Source of the DNA: Fibrella aquatilis
Lineage (GTDB): Bacteria; Bacteroidota; Bacteroidia; Cytophagales; Spirosomataceae
Length of the DNA: 64,000 nucleotides
Assembly: GCF_017353255.1 (NCBI RefSeq)
Contig: NZ_JAFMYU010000030.1
Location: 16,357-80,356 of the forward strand
Reading direction: 5' to 3'
Shown in pieces: positions 8,586 to 15,505 of this stretch. Position 1 is the first letter of the stretch. Each line of letters starts with the position of its first letter. Below the pieces are notes generated by a model that had not been told where the DNA came from, ran no database searches, and saw only the letters and a program-made list of their open reading frames with translations. The position numbers were made by a program, and so were the translations under genes.

Positions 8586-9203
8586 TTAGAGTCCCTTTTT
8601 TAGGGTATTACAGAAAAGATCAAAAGCTTGGTGCATAAGGTCGGCGCGGTGCTGATCGGAAAACATATTCATGCGTTTACGGATGAATAGAGCCGTGTAG
8701 CCGTGAATGGTACTCCAGATCATCATGGCCGCCACCTCCGGGTCTTGCGGCTGAAAGATACCCGCGTCTATACATTCCCGCACCACCTGTACCAACATGG
8801 TGAAAGCAATACGCCCCTCAGACCAGATCTCTTCACGGCATTCAAGCGTCTCCATAGGGGCCGTAATAATAAACATAACATCAAACAACTCAGGGTTTTC
8901 CACGGCAAACTGCGTGTATTTGCGGCCCATGGCAATGAGCTTTTCGAACGGGTCGTTCAAGCTCACGATGGGTTGGAATTCCTGCATCATCTTGCCAAAT
9001 GCCTGCTGATGAATGGCGTACATAACCTCGTTTTTATCCTTGAAATACAGGTAGATTGTGGCCGCGCTGTATTCAATTTCTTCGGCGATGGCTCGGATGC
9101 TCAGCTTCTCGAACCCATTCAACACGTACAAATGCCTCGCTGCATCAACAATGCGCCGCCGCATGTCTTCCTTCTCCCGCTCTTTCCGTTCTACGATTCC
9201 CAT
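8586..9203 (-). CDS. TetR/AcrR-family repressor of the adjacent efflux operon
   Basis: A 205-residue TetR-type regulator. Residues about 14-60 form the DNA-binding domain: RRRIVDAARHLYVLNGFEKL, then SIRAIAEEIEYSAATIYLYF with the turn and recognition helix, then KDKNEVMYAIHQQAF. The rest is a helical ligand-binding and dimerisation domain. It lies directly upstream of tolC on the same strand. A perfect 23-base palindrome in its own promoter and a related copy before tolC suggest it represses both itself and the pump until a substrate binds. The inducing ligand cannot be read from the sequence. Confidence 0.93.
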   Translation of the reverse strand: MGIVERKEREKEDMRRRIVDAARHLYVLNGFEKLSIRAIAEEIEYSAATIYLYFKDKNEVMYAIHQQAFGKMMQEFQPIVSLNDPFEKLIAMGRKYTQFAVENPELFDVMFIITAPMETLECREEIWSEGRIAFTMLVQVVRECIDAGIFQPQDPEVAAMMIWSTIHGYTALFIRKRMNMFSDQHRADLMHQAFDLFCNTLKKGL

Positions 9204-9221
9204 AGCTATTGCTTAACGTAT

Positions 9222-9254
9222 CAAACTTACTGAACAGCGTTCAGTAAGAGCAAA
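9222..9254 (-). promoter_or_regulatory. tetR promoter with operator fitted between -33 and -7
   Basis: On the minus strand: TTTG (9254-9251), 21 bases, TAAGTTTG (9229-9222), an exact match to the Bacteroidota TTTG-N21-TAnnTTTG pattern. The spacer and part of the -7 are filled by a perfect inverted repeat at 9226-9248, CTTACTGAAC-AGC-GTTCAGTAAG. A bound TetR dimer would cover the core promoter. The -7 box lies about 20 bases ahead of the tetR ATG. Confidence 0.8.
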
Positions 9255-9273
9255 AGTATTGAGTAAACGGTCA

Positions 9274-9310
9274 TGTAGGGGCGGGCCGGCCCATCGTGGC
9301 CGCCCCTACA
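9274..9310. repeat. GC-rich intergenic hairpin
   Basis: Inverted repeat TGTAGGGGCGG (9274-9284) and CCGCCCCTACA (9300-9310), perfect over 11 bp around a 15-base GC-rich loop. It sits between the divergent tetR and thioredoxin-like genes, so it is not at a gene end. The word GTAGGGGCGGGC resembles dispersed palindromic repeats seen in many genomes; no function is evident. Confidence 0.6.
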
Positions 9311-9361
9311 GATTAATCTTTTCCCGTTATTCGCTGTCTAACTGTCGTGAATAACAACATC

Positions 9362-9970
9362 ATGAAACAATTCCTGCTGGCTGCCCTGCTGGGAATCGTT
9401 ACCCTCCCCGCCCTGGCCCAACGTTCGGCCACGGGCTACACCCTCGGCGACGTCGTGGCGCCGTTCTCCCTCAAAAACGTAGACGAACGTATTATCCCGC
9501 TCACTGAGTACAAGACTCAGAAAGGCATTATCGTAGTCTTTACCAGCAACCACTGTCCGTTTTCTAAGGCTTACGAAGACCGTATTCTGGCGCTCGACCG
9601 CAAGTTTGGCCCGCAGGGGTATCCAGTCCTGGCCATTATGTCGAGCGATGCCAGTGTGTATGAGGAAGACTCATTCGAGCAAATGCAAACGCGTGCCAAG
9701 ACCAAAAACTACACCTTTCCTTACCTCACCGACGACACTCAGACAGTGGCGAAAGCCTTCGGTGCTACCCGTAGCCCGCAGGTATACGTGCTGAAACGAA
9801 CCGGCGACCGCTTCACCGTGGAATACATCGGTGGTATTGACGACAGCCCACAAAGTGCCGCCGGTGTCCAACGCGCCTATGTTGATGAAGCCGCCACCAG
9901 CCTGCTGGCTGGTAAACCCGTGGTAACGCCCCTAACCAAAGCCATCGGCTGCGCGATTAAGATGAAGTGA
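9362..9970 (+). CDS. Exported thioredoxin-fold (redoxin) protein
   Basis: A 202-residue exported protein. The ATG at 9362 starts a signal peptide (KQFLLAALLGIVTLPALAQ); the frame also offers a GTG 15 bases upstream. The mature part is AhpC/TSA/thioredoxin-like: VVAPFSLKNVD, then IIVVFTSNHCPFSKAYEDRI, which has the active-site strand but a C-P-F-S motif, so only the first Cys of CxxC remains. The cis-Pro region is present (FGATRSPQVYVL), and a further Cys lies in the tail IGCAIKMK. It is more like a one-Cys redoxin than a dithiol reductase. No operon partner is evident. Confidence 0.85.
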   Translation: MKQFLLAALLGIVTLPALAQRSATGYTLGDVVAPFSLKNVDERIIPLTEYKTQKGIIVVFTSNHCPFSKAYEDRILALDRKFGPQGYPVLAIMSSDASVYEEDSFEQMQTRAKTKNYTFPYLTDDTQTVAKAFGATRSPQVYVLKRTGDRFTVEYIGGIDDSPQSAAGVQRAYVDEAATSLLAGKPVVTPLTKAIGCAIKMK

Positions 9971-10028
9971 GGAGAGTGGCACGGTCGTTGTCCGTTAAAT
10001 TGGCGTTAAACCAAAATTCACAACGATT

Positions 10029-10577
10029 ATGAAAAAGCATACACGCTCATTCGCCTCACTACTATGCATTGGCCTGTTGGCCACTTCCATGACGATTCTG
10101 CAAGGCTGCGGATCAGACGGGAAGAAAGAATCACGCACCGAAGACGCCATGGAGCGTACTGGCGATGCCGTTGCTGCCGATACCAAAGACGCCACCGCAG
10201 AAGCCCGCGCTGACATGGACGAGGCGGGCGACAAAGCTAAAGCATCTGGTAATGAGGCTGCTAGCGATTTTAAACGAGAGCGCGATGAAGCCGTGGCGGG
10301 TATGAAACGTCAGCAAGCCAAGCTGGATAATGATATTGACGAGTTGAAAGCCGATATCAAACGGCAGGGTGCCAAGGCAAAAGCCGAATCGAAAGATCAA
10401 CTGGCTGAGTTAGAGCAGAAACGCAAAGACCTTGGCAACGATATAGATAAGGCCCAAAACGCCACTGAAGCTGCCTGGAAGGATATTAAAGCCGGTTTCA
10501 AACAAGCAGGCCGGTCTATCGGCAACGCGTTCGACAAAGCTGAAGACAAAGTTGACCCAGACGGCAAAGACGACTAG
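10029..10577 (+). CDS. LEA-like coiled-coil lipoprotein
   Basis: A 182-residue protein with a lipoprotein signal (LLATSMTILQGC, lipidated Cys about 27). The rest is highly charged and rich in Ala, Lys, Asp and Glu, with helical repeats such as TKDATAEARADMDEAGDKAK and LDNDIDELKADIKRQGAKAK, the composition of LEA-like or apolipoprotein-like coiled coils. No enzyme motif is present. Related proteins are often linked to stress or desiccation, but that is inference. It ends at a long hairpin shared with the convergent glycoside hydrolase gene. Confidence 0.75.
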   Translation: MKKHTRSFASLLCIGLLATSMTILQGCGSDGKKESRTEDAMERTGDAVAADTKDATAEARADMDEAGDKAKASGNEAASDFKRERDEAVAGMKRQQAKLDNDIDELKADIKRQGAKAKAESKDQLAELEQKRKDLGNDIDKAQNATEAAWKDIKAGFKQAGRSIGNAFDKAEDKVDPDGKDD

Positions 10578-10587
10578 ATAGCCTAAG

Positions 10588-10680
10588 GTTCAAGGTTTAA
10601 AGTCTAAGGCTTAAAGTTGCTTCGCGCTCTTACTCACTGCTCACGGAGCAACTTTAAGCTTTAGACTTTAAACCTTGAAC
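10588..10680. terminator. Long hairpin between convergent genes (word family 1)
   Basis: Left arm 10588-10620 begins GTTCAAGGTTTAAAGTC and ends AAAGTTGC; the right arm 10648-10680 is its complement with one mismatch in 33 positions. The loop region starts TTCGCG. It lies between the stops of a plus-strand and a minus-strand gene and could end transcription both ways, though no U-tract follows directly. The same words recur in hairpins at 41581-41672 and 19308-19366. Confidence 0.65.
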
Positions 10681-10707
10681 TCTTTTCCCCTTTTCGTAGA
10701 AAAATTC

Positions 10708-13050
10708 CTACATCGGCACGATGGTTAACACCTCGCCTGCTTTGCAGTCGCGAACTAATTTGGTGCCCTCTTGAGGCTGACCATTAATGTTGTATTTTCC
10801 AATGAAGGGCAGCATCAGCGTTAGCTTACCACCCGCCAGACTTTTCACCCGCACCTCCGTCACGGCCCCTTCTTTCACGGTGGCCCCCAATTGAAACGCC
10901 CCCTCGGCGCGCACGTCGTCGAACTTCAGGTTTTGCCAGGTACGGGGGCGGTTGGGCAGTACGTAGATGGCCTCGTCGCGGCTTTGTACCAGCAGTTCCA
11001 GTACCGCATTGAGCGCCCCAAAACCAGCGTCGAGCTGCATAATCTCGCGGTTTTGCTTTTCCGTTTCCCAATCCGGCGACCCCAGTAGGCTAGTACCATT
11101 GGTGTTGGCGTTATGAAGCGTGCCCCGGCCCTCATTCACGTAGTTCTCTTTCCAATAGTGCAGCCACTTAATAGCCGCGTCGGTTTGGCCGGTCCGCATC
11201 AGCAGCGTAGCCGCCCAGGGCAATGACCAGCCCGACCAGCCACCTGCCCCCTTGAATCGCCAGGCCTGCAAAGTGTTATCCACGATTTTGCGCTCGGCAG
11301 GGTTGTTCAGGTCAATGGTGGCAAACGGGTATACCCCGCCCAGGTGCGAATGGTGGCGGTGGCTTTCGATCAGGTCCATCCCTTCCCAAAGCGCAATCCG
11401 CTTGTTGCTCAGGCTCCATTCGTCCATGTATTTTCCTTCGAAGGTTGAATACGCAGGCAGCCGCTTGTCGACGTCGGCCCAACGGGGGTCAACAGGTTTA
11501 CCCAGGGCAGCGGCGGCTTGCGGCAAAATCCGGCAGATTCGGTGCAGCGCCGCTAGTTGAAACGACGCATCGCGACCCCACGCATTCATCTCCGCCCCCC
11601 GGTATTCGGGGCTAACCGACACCGGCAGGCTAAACCGTTTGCCCCCGTCGCCGGTCGAGACTTCTTCCAGCATGGCGAAATAGCCTTCAAACGCGCCCGT
11701 CAGCAACGGCCAGGCCGTTTGGCTCAGTACCTGCGGCGCGTCGGGCTGATCGAGGCCGTAGCGGTAGTTCTGCCAGGCCATCATGGCCATCCAGGCGGTG
11801 CAGGCATGGTCTATGGTGCCGGTCCAGAACGTGCCCACCACCCGGCAGCGGTCATCTACGGCGTGGGGCAGCATGAGCGCACCAGGCCGACCGAAAAAGG
11901 CTTCGCCGTTTCTCTTCAGTTGCGGCATCCAGCCGTTGATCATCCGCCAGAGGGGCTTAAAATTCGCCAGTCGGTTGGTAGCCAGGGCGGGCGTATAGAT
12001 CATCTGGACGTTGATGTTGAAATGGTAGTCGTTGCTCCAGGGTGGCAGTTGGTAATCTTCCATAAACGGCCCCTGAAGGGTACAGGCCAGTCCGTTTGGC
12101 GAGGTCGAGATGGCTTGTTTGTAGAGGCCGTAGTCAATGATTTCCTGCAAGAGCGGGTCGGGCAGGGCAATGCGCGGCACCACTTTGTAGTAGCTGGTCC
12201 AGAAGGTGTCGGCGGTGGCAATGGCCGAGGGTGCCCGGTCGAGCAGGGCCTGCATGGCGGGGTAGTCGAACCGGCGGGTCTTGCGGTTGTAATAGAGGTT
12301 GCTGGTCTGGATATACAGGTGCTGGTCGTTTACCTGATCGTAGCCCACCAGCAGCGGGTCGTCATCGGGCAGGGGCTGGATAAACGCGCCTTTTCCGCCG
12401 TAATCTTTCACCACCCACTGCGGCTCTTCAATTCCTGCCGACCGCAATTGTTCGGTCACGAAACTGTAGTGCGGGATGAGTTTGTAGGTTAGTTTGCCAC
12501 GCAGGTCTTTCGGAATTTCCAGTTCCGTCACCTCCAGACTAGCCGCCTGTTTGATGTTCAAAACGTGGCTTACCTGCTGCGGATCACGCACCACAATTTG
12601 TAATAACCCCCTGTCGGTAAACAGGTTACCGTATAAAATCAACCACCCATCGGGTAGGTTCACGTCGAGCCGACCGCCGCCAAGTTGCTGCGGGTGCCCC
12701 AGCGACTGCGCCCCGGAGCGCGGCACGGCAAAGGCGGCAGTGATGCCCGCTTTATCGCCCGCCTGAAGCTTGGTTTTCAGGTCGGCATAGGTGGTTTTTG
12801 CCGAAAACTCGTTGCCCCCCCGGTGGTCCCAAAACCCCGACCGGCTGATGGTGATGTGCAGCGTATGGCCCCCGCCCCACACCATGATGCCCTGGGTACC
12901 ATTGCCCAGCAACACACCCGTATGGGGTCGGGGCAGCGGAAATTGCCACGTCAGTGTGCGCGGCGGCGTTTGGGCGTGGGCAGCAGAAGCCGTGAAAATC
13001 AGCAAAAGTAGTAGCCGCCAGCAGCGCGTGGGTAGGTAGAGTGAATGCAT
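10708..13050 (-). CDS. Exported glycoside hydrolase, GH95-like
   Basis: A 780-residue protein with a signal peptide (LLLLLIFTASAAHAQ). The N-terminal beta-sandwich begins TWQFPLPRPHTGVLLGNGTQ, a form seen in GH95-type enzymes. The middle and C-terminal part is an all-helical (alpha/alpha)6 region: WSNDYHFNINVQMIY, SHRHHSHLGGVYPF, GAGGWSGWSLPWAATLLMRT and LDAGFGALNAVLELL followed by the Ig-like end LPNRPRTWQNLKF. GH95 members are mostly alpha-fucosidases or alpha-galactosidases and invert. The exact activity cannot be fixed by eye, and a related uncharacterised clan member is possible. It stands alone, with no SusCD gene beside it. Confidence 0.75.
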   Translation of the reverse strand: MHSLYLPTRCWRLLLLLIFTASAAHAQTPPRTLTWQFPLPRPHTGVLLGNGTQGIMVWGGGHTLHITISRSGFWDHRGGNEFSAKTTYADLKTKLQAGDKAGITAAFAVPRSGAQSLGHPQQLGGGRLDVNLPDGWLILYGNLFTDRGLLQIVVRDPQQVSHVLNIKQAASLEVTELEIPKDLRGKLTYKLIPHYSFVTEQLRSAGIEEPQWVVKDYGGKGAFIQPLPDDDPLLVGYDQVNDQHLYIQTSNLYYNRKTRRFDYPAMQALLDRAPSAIATADTFWTSYYKVVPRIALPDPLLQEIIDYGLYKQAISTSPNGLACTLQGPFMEDYQLPPWSNDYHFNINVQMIYTPALATNRLANFKPLWRMINGWMPQLKRNGEAFFGRPGALMLPHAVDDRCRVVGTFWTGTIDHACTAWMAMMAWQNYRYGLDQPDAPQVLSQTAWPLLTGAFEGYFAMLEEVSTGDGGKRFSLPVSVSPEYRGAEMNAWGRDASFQLAALHRICRILPQAAAALGKPVDPRWADVDKRLPAYSTFEGKYMDEWSLSNKRIALWEGMDLIESHRHHSHLGGVYPFATIDLNNPAERKIVDNTLQAWRFKGAGGWSGWSLPWAATLLMRTGQTDAAIKWLHYWKENYVNEGRGTLHNANTNGTSLLGSPDWETEKQNREIMQLDAGFGALNAVLELLVQSRDEAIYVLPNRPRTWQNLKFDDVRAEGAFQLGATVKEGAVTEVRVKSLAGGKLTLMLPFIGKYNINGQPQEGTKLVRDCKAGEVLTIVPM

Positions 13051-13116
13051 AGGTCAAAAGTAGCATTCGGCGCGGCGTTGAAACAAGATGCACCGATTTA
13101 CGATTTACGAAGTACG

Positions 13117-13785
13117 ATGCTCGTAACGCTTACTATCCTGAAATTTGCTCCCGGCGACCGCTACCGGGCTTTTGCCAACATGGGCCGGTGGCTGATGAAG
13201 CCGTTCGATGTGGCGGGGCTGGGCTTCCAGAAAATGATGGGTACGGGCAAAAATTTTGGCTTCATCCCCGACTTTTCGCAGTACGTTTTCCTGGGTGTCT
13301 GGACCGGCGAAGCGGCAGCAAATGCGTTCTTTTCGTCGGCAGCCTGGCAACCGTTTTTGCCGAAAAATCCGCTCGGTATCAGCACCGTATACCTCCGCCC
13401 GTTCAAATCGCACGGGCTTTGGGACGGCGTCAATCCCTTCACGCCCGACAAGGCCCTCCCCCCACCCGACCCCGCCGCGCCCGTGGCCGTGCTTACCCGC
13501 GCCAACATCCGCCCCGGTGCCCTGCTTGATTTCTACCGCAACATCCCGCAGGCCCGCCAACGCATTGCCGAGCAGGGCGATAACCTCTTGTTGGCCATGG
13601 GCGTAGGCGAAAAACCACTGGTGCAACAATGCACGATTAGCATCTGGAAGAACGCCGCCCTGGTGGACCAATTCGCCTACCGGCAAAGCGGCCACCGCGA
13701 GATCGTGAAGAAAACCCGCGACCGCCAATGGTACTCCGAAGAGCTATTCGCCCGGTTCGCGGTGCTGCGGATGGAGGGGTTTTGA
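13117..13785 (+). CDS. CrtA-like (spheroidene monooxygenase) carotenoid oxygenase
   Basis: A 222-residue protein similar to spheroidene monooxygenase. Recognisable blocks are FQKMMGTGKNFGFIPDFSQY, the SHGLWDGVNPF loop, VAVLTRANIRPGALLDFYRN, and the strongly conserved C-terminal block CTISIWKNAALVDQFAYRQ, GHREIVKKTRDRQWYSEELF and ARFAVL. Known CrtA enzymes are heme proteins that oxidise the C-2 position of linear carotenoids. The start at 13117 was chosen over an upstream frame opening because the upstream codons read through a low-complexity intergenic word (CGATTTACGATTTACGA). No other carotenoid gene is near, but a rhodopsin with a predicted carotenoid window lies 22 kb away. Confidence 0.78.
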   Translation: MLVTLTILKFAPGDRYRAFANMGRWLMKPFDVAGLGFQKMMGTGKNFGFIPDFSQYVFLGVWTGEAAANAFFSSAAWQPFLPKNPLGISTVYLRPFKSHGLWDGVNPFTPDKALPPPDPAAPVAVLTRANIRPGALLDFYRNIPQARQRIAEQGDNLLLAMGVGEKPLVQQCTISIWKNAALVDQFAYRQSGHREIVKKTRDRQWYSEELFARFAVLRMEGF

Positions 13786-13787
13786 CT

Positions 13788-13823
13788 AAACTTATAAGGT
13801 CTGAAAAGAGACCTTATGGGTTT
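13788..13823. terminator. Hairpin after the CrtA-like gene
   Basis: AAACTTATAAGGTCT (13788-13802), 6-base loop GAAAAG, AGACCTTATGGGTTT (13809-13823); all 15 positions pair if two T-G wobbles are allowed. It lies just past the CrtA-like stop. A close relative, AAACCTATAAGG...CCTTGTAGGTTT, lies at 21632-21664. Confidence 0.65.
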
Positions 13824-13854
13824 GTTGCCCATCCTGTTATCTTTGGTAGAACCT

Positions 13855-14283
13855 ATGGCAAAAGACTTTTTTCATCAAGCTGTACGAACCGCACTCGAAA
13901 AAGACGGCTGGACAATTACGCATGACCCCTATCCGTTGCGCCTAATGGGCATCGGCGGTGAAATTGACCTCGGCGCGGAACGCATTCTGGCTGCCGAAAA
14001 AGACACTGCATCCGGCAGTGTTCAGAAAATAGCCGTTGAGGTCAAGAGTTTTCTCAGCCCGTCCTTCATGTACGATTTCCATGTTGCTATTGGGCAATAC
14101 ACGAACTACCGGGTCTGGCTGGAACGCAAAGAGGCAGACAGAACCCTTTATCTGGCTGTTCCGGCAGGCGTTTATGAAACTCATTTTCAGGTTCAGGGCA
14201 TCGAATTTGTTTGCCAATCCGTGAATGTGCAAATCGTTGTGTTTAACGAAACAGAACACTTAATCGAATCATGGAAAAGTTAA
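13855..14283 (+). CDS. xisH: XisH-family PD-(D/E)xK protein
   Basis: A 142-residue XisH-type protein from the ATG at 13855 (KDFFHQAVRTALEKDGWTI then HDPYPLR). It carries an apparent PD-(D/E)xK core: GGEIDLGAE supplies the acidic strand and IAVEVKSF the E-x-K strand, followed by DFHVAIGQYTNYRVWLE. The family is named from the fdxN-element excision control factor XisH of Anabaena; elsewhere its role is unknown. It overlaps xisI by 13 bases, the usual arrangement. The region is AT-richer than its flanks. No recombinase or element boundary is near, so a role in excision here is not supported. Confidence 0.92.
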   Translation: MAKDFFHQAVRTALEKDGWTITHDPYPLRLMGIGGEIDLGAERILAAEKDTASGSVQKIAVEVKSFLSPSFMYDFHVAIGQYTNYRVWLERKEADRTLYLAVPAGVYETHFQVQGIEFVCQSVNVQIVVFNETEHLIESWKS

Positions 14284-14612
14284 CATTCTACCGGCAGTGC
14301 ATTCAGAGTATGTTCAATGACTATGTACACGTAAAGCCAGCCAATCTACAAGATGTGGAAAATCAATTGATAATGGATACCGAACGGAATCATTATCAAT
14401 TTGTCAGTATCGGCTGGGATAAGACAGCATTCAGTTACGCTGTTATTTACCACTTTGATATCAAGCCCGACGGCAAAATCTGGATACAGGCTAATAACAC
14501 CGACCGCGACGTGGCCGAGGAACTGGAACAGATGGGTGTACCCAAATCCGATATCGTCATTGGCTTCCAGCCCCCGCAGTACCGGCCCTACACGGGGTAC
14601 GCGGTGGCATGA
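14271..14612 (+). CDS. xisI: XisI-family protein
   Basis: A 113-residue XisI-type protein. Family blocks: LTFYRQCIQSMFNDYVHVKP, NHYQFVSIGWDK, AVIYHFDIKPDGKIWIQANN, DVAEELEQMGVPKSDIVIGF and PQYRPYTGYAVA at the end. It is always found beside XisH, and the pair are thought to act together. The overlapping arrangement resembles a toxin-antitoxin or nuclease-inhibitor pair, but this is inference. No third partner is visible. Confidence 0.92.
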   Translation: MEKLTFYRQCIQSMFNDYVHVKPANLQDVENQLIMDTERNHYQFVSIGWDKTAFSYAVIYHFDIKPDGKIWIQANNTDRDVAEELEQMGVPKSDIVIGFQPPQYRPYTGYAVA

Positions 14613-14707
14613 GGGGAGCGGAAAATTATTCAGAAACTTAACCTGCACTCGTCCGGTTTTTTCGTAATTAATGCTGGTTCGTAACAAAAAACGACAGCGG
14701 TTTAATT

Positions 14708-14959
14708 ATGACAACGAAGTCTCAACACCCTCTAAGCAACCTCCAACTTGAGTTACTGAAAACGTTTAGCCGGAACGTGCCCGATGAAGACCTGCTAGCC
14801 ATTCGGAAGATGCTAACGCAGTATTTCGCGCAGAAGGCGGCGGCTGTGGCTGATGAAGTTTGGGAGTCGGAGGGGTTTTCTAAAGAAACCGTTACAGCGT
14901 GGCGCAAGGCGCACCTCCGCACACCCTATAAACACACAACATCAGGTTCTGCCGAATGA
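14708..14959 (+). CDS. Antitoxin-like protein ahead of a broken PIN toxin
   Basis: An 83-residue protein with a helical middle (LQLELLKTFSRNVPDEDLLA, then IRKMLTQYFAQKAAAVADEV) and a tail that could grip a toxin (WRKAHLRTPYKH). The stop overlaps the next start by 4 bases (ATGA), as in VapBC-type pairs. The downstream frame starts with a PIN-domain N-terminus but is broken, so the antitoxin is orphaned. Its exact family was not identified. Confidence 0.7.
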   Translation: MTTKSQHPLSNLQLELLKTFSRNVPDEDLLAIRKMLTQYFAQKAAAVADEVWESEGFSKETVTAWRKAHLRTPYKHTTSGSAE

Positions 14960-15085
14960 AAGTTGTTCTGGACACAAACCTATTGCTTGCGTGCATATCG
15001 CCGAGATCTATCGACCCATTGGCTCTACGACAGGCTATTTGACGGATCGTTTACGCTTTGCGTAACCTCCGAAATTTTAGGCACT
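14956..15085 (+). pseudogene. PIN-domain toxin remnant (frameshifted and truncated)
   Basis: From ATG 14956 the frame reads MKVVLDTNLLLACIS, the classic start of a PIN nuclease with the first metal-binding Asp (Asp6). The frame then derails and stops at TGA. A shifted frame continues the fold as THWLYDRLFDGSFTLCVTSE then IL, matching the next PIN helix and strand. So one frameshift separates two halves of the same domain. After the TSEIL position the sequence runs into the 3' end of the convergent gene at 15025-15444 and the remaining PIN domain, including the later acidic residues, is missing. It cannot encode an active toxin. Confidence 0.8.
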
Positions 15086-15444
15086 GCTTCATACGTGCCT
15101 GTGACGTAACGCGGCGTAAAAACAACCATTGAGTACGTACCTGCACGGTTGATGCGTCCACCCATAGAGCAGGTATTGTTGGCTCCAGCAACCAACTGCC
15201 CTGTCTCAGAATACATCCTGACAACAGCGTCCATTGATGCTTTTATTGAAACCGTAAACGCTGCGTTGTCCTGCGTTACCTCGAATGTAAAATGGTCGTT
15301 ACGAGGTGAGTTTTCAAAGGCGGTGGTACCCCCTGCGCCTACGCCTGTCCTACTACCCTGAATGACCTTTCGATCAAGTGGGGAGGCATTTCCGGACAAT
15401 AAGCCAAGCATTAACAGGACGATCCAGCCGATTACTGTTTTCAT
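15025..15444 (-). CDS. Small exported protein, possibly with altered C-terminus
   Basis: A 139-residue protein with a signal peptide (GWIVLLMLGLLSGNA). The mature part has beta-rich segments (NDHFTFEVTQDNAAFTVSIK, VVRMYSETGQLV, INRAGTYSMVVFTPRYVTG). Such proteins usually end shortly after a last strand; here the last 19 residues or so are read from the reverse of the PIN-toxin remnant, so the natural end may have been lost at a deletion junction. Function unknown. It lies 61 bases downstream of the papain-Kelch gene on the same strand. Confidence 0.65.
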   Translation of the reverse strand: MKTVIGWIVLLMLGLLSGNASPLDRKVIQGSRTGVGAGGTTAFENSPRNDHFTFEVTQDNAAFTVSIKASMDAVVRMYSETGQLVAGANNTCSMGGRINRAGTYSMVVFTPRYVTGTYEAVPKISEVTQSVNDPSNSLS

Positions 15445-15505
15445 TTTTAATAAAATTTCAAGTCAAGTATACTGGTCAAGATCAGGCAAAGTTGAAGTCA
15501 ATCAG

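Noticed and set aside
11557..12492. A 311-codon open frame on the plus strand
   Set aside because: Antisense to the GH95-like gene with low-complexity Gly/Arg/His/Val composition; no family motifs.
13045..13116. N-terminal extension of the CrtA-like protein
   Set aside because: It reads through the intergenic words CGATTTACGATTTACG and overlaps the start of the divergent hydrolase gene.
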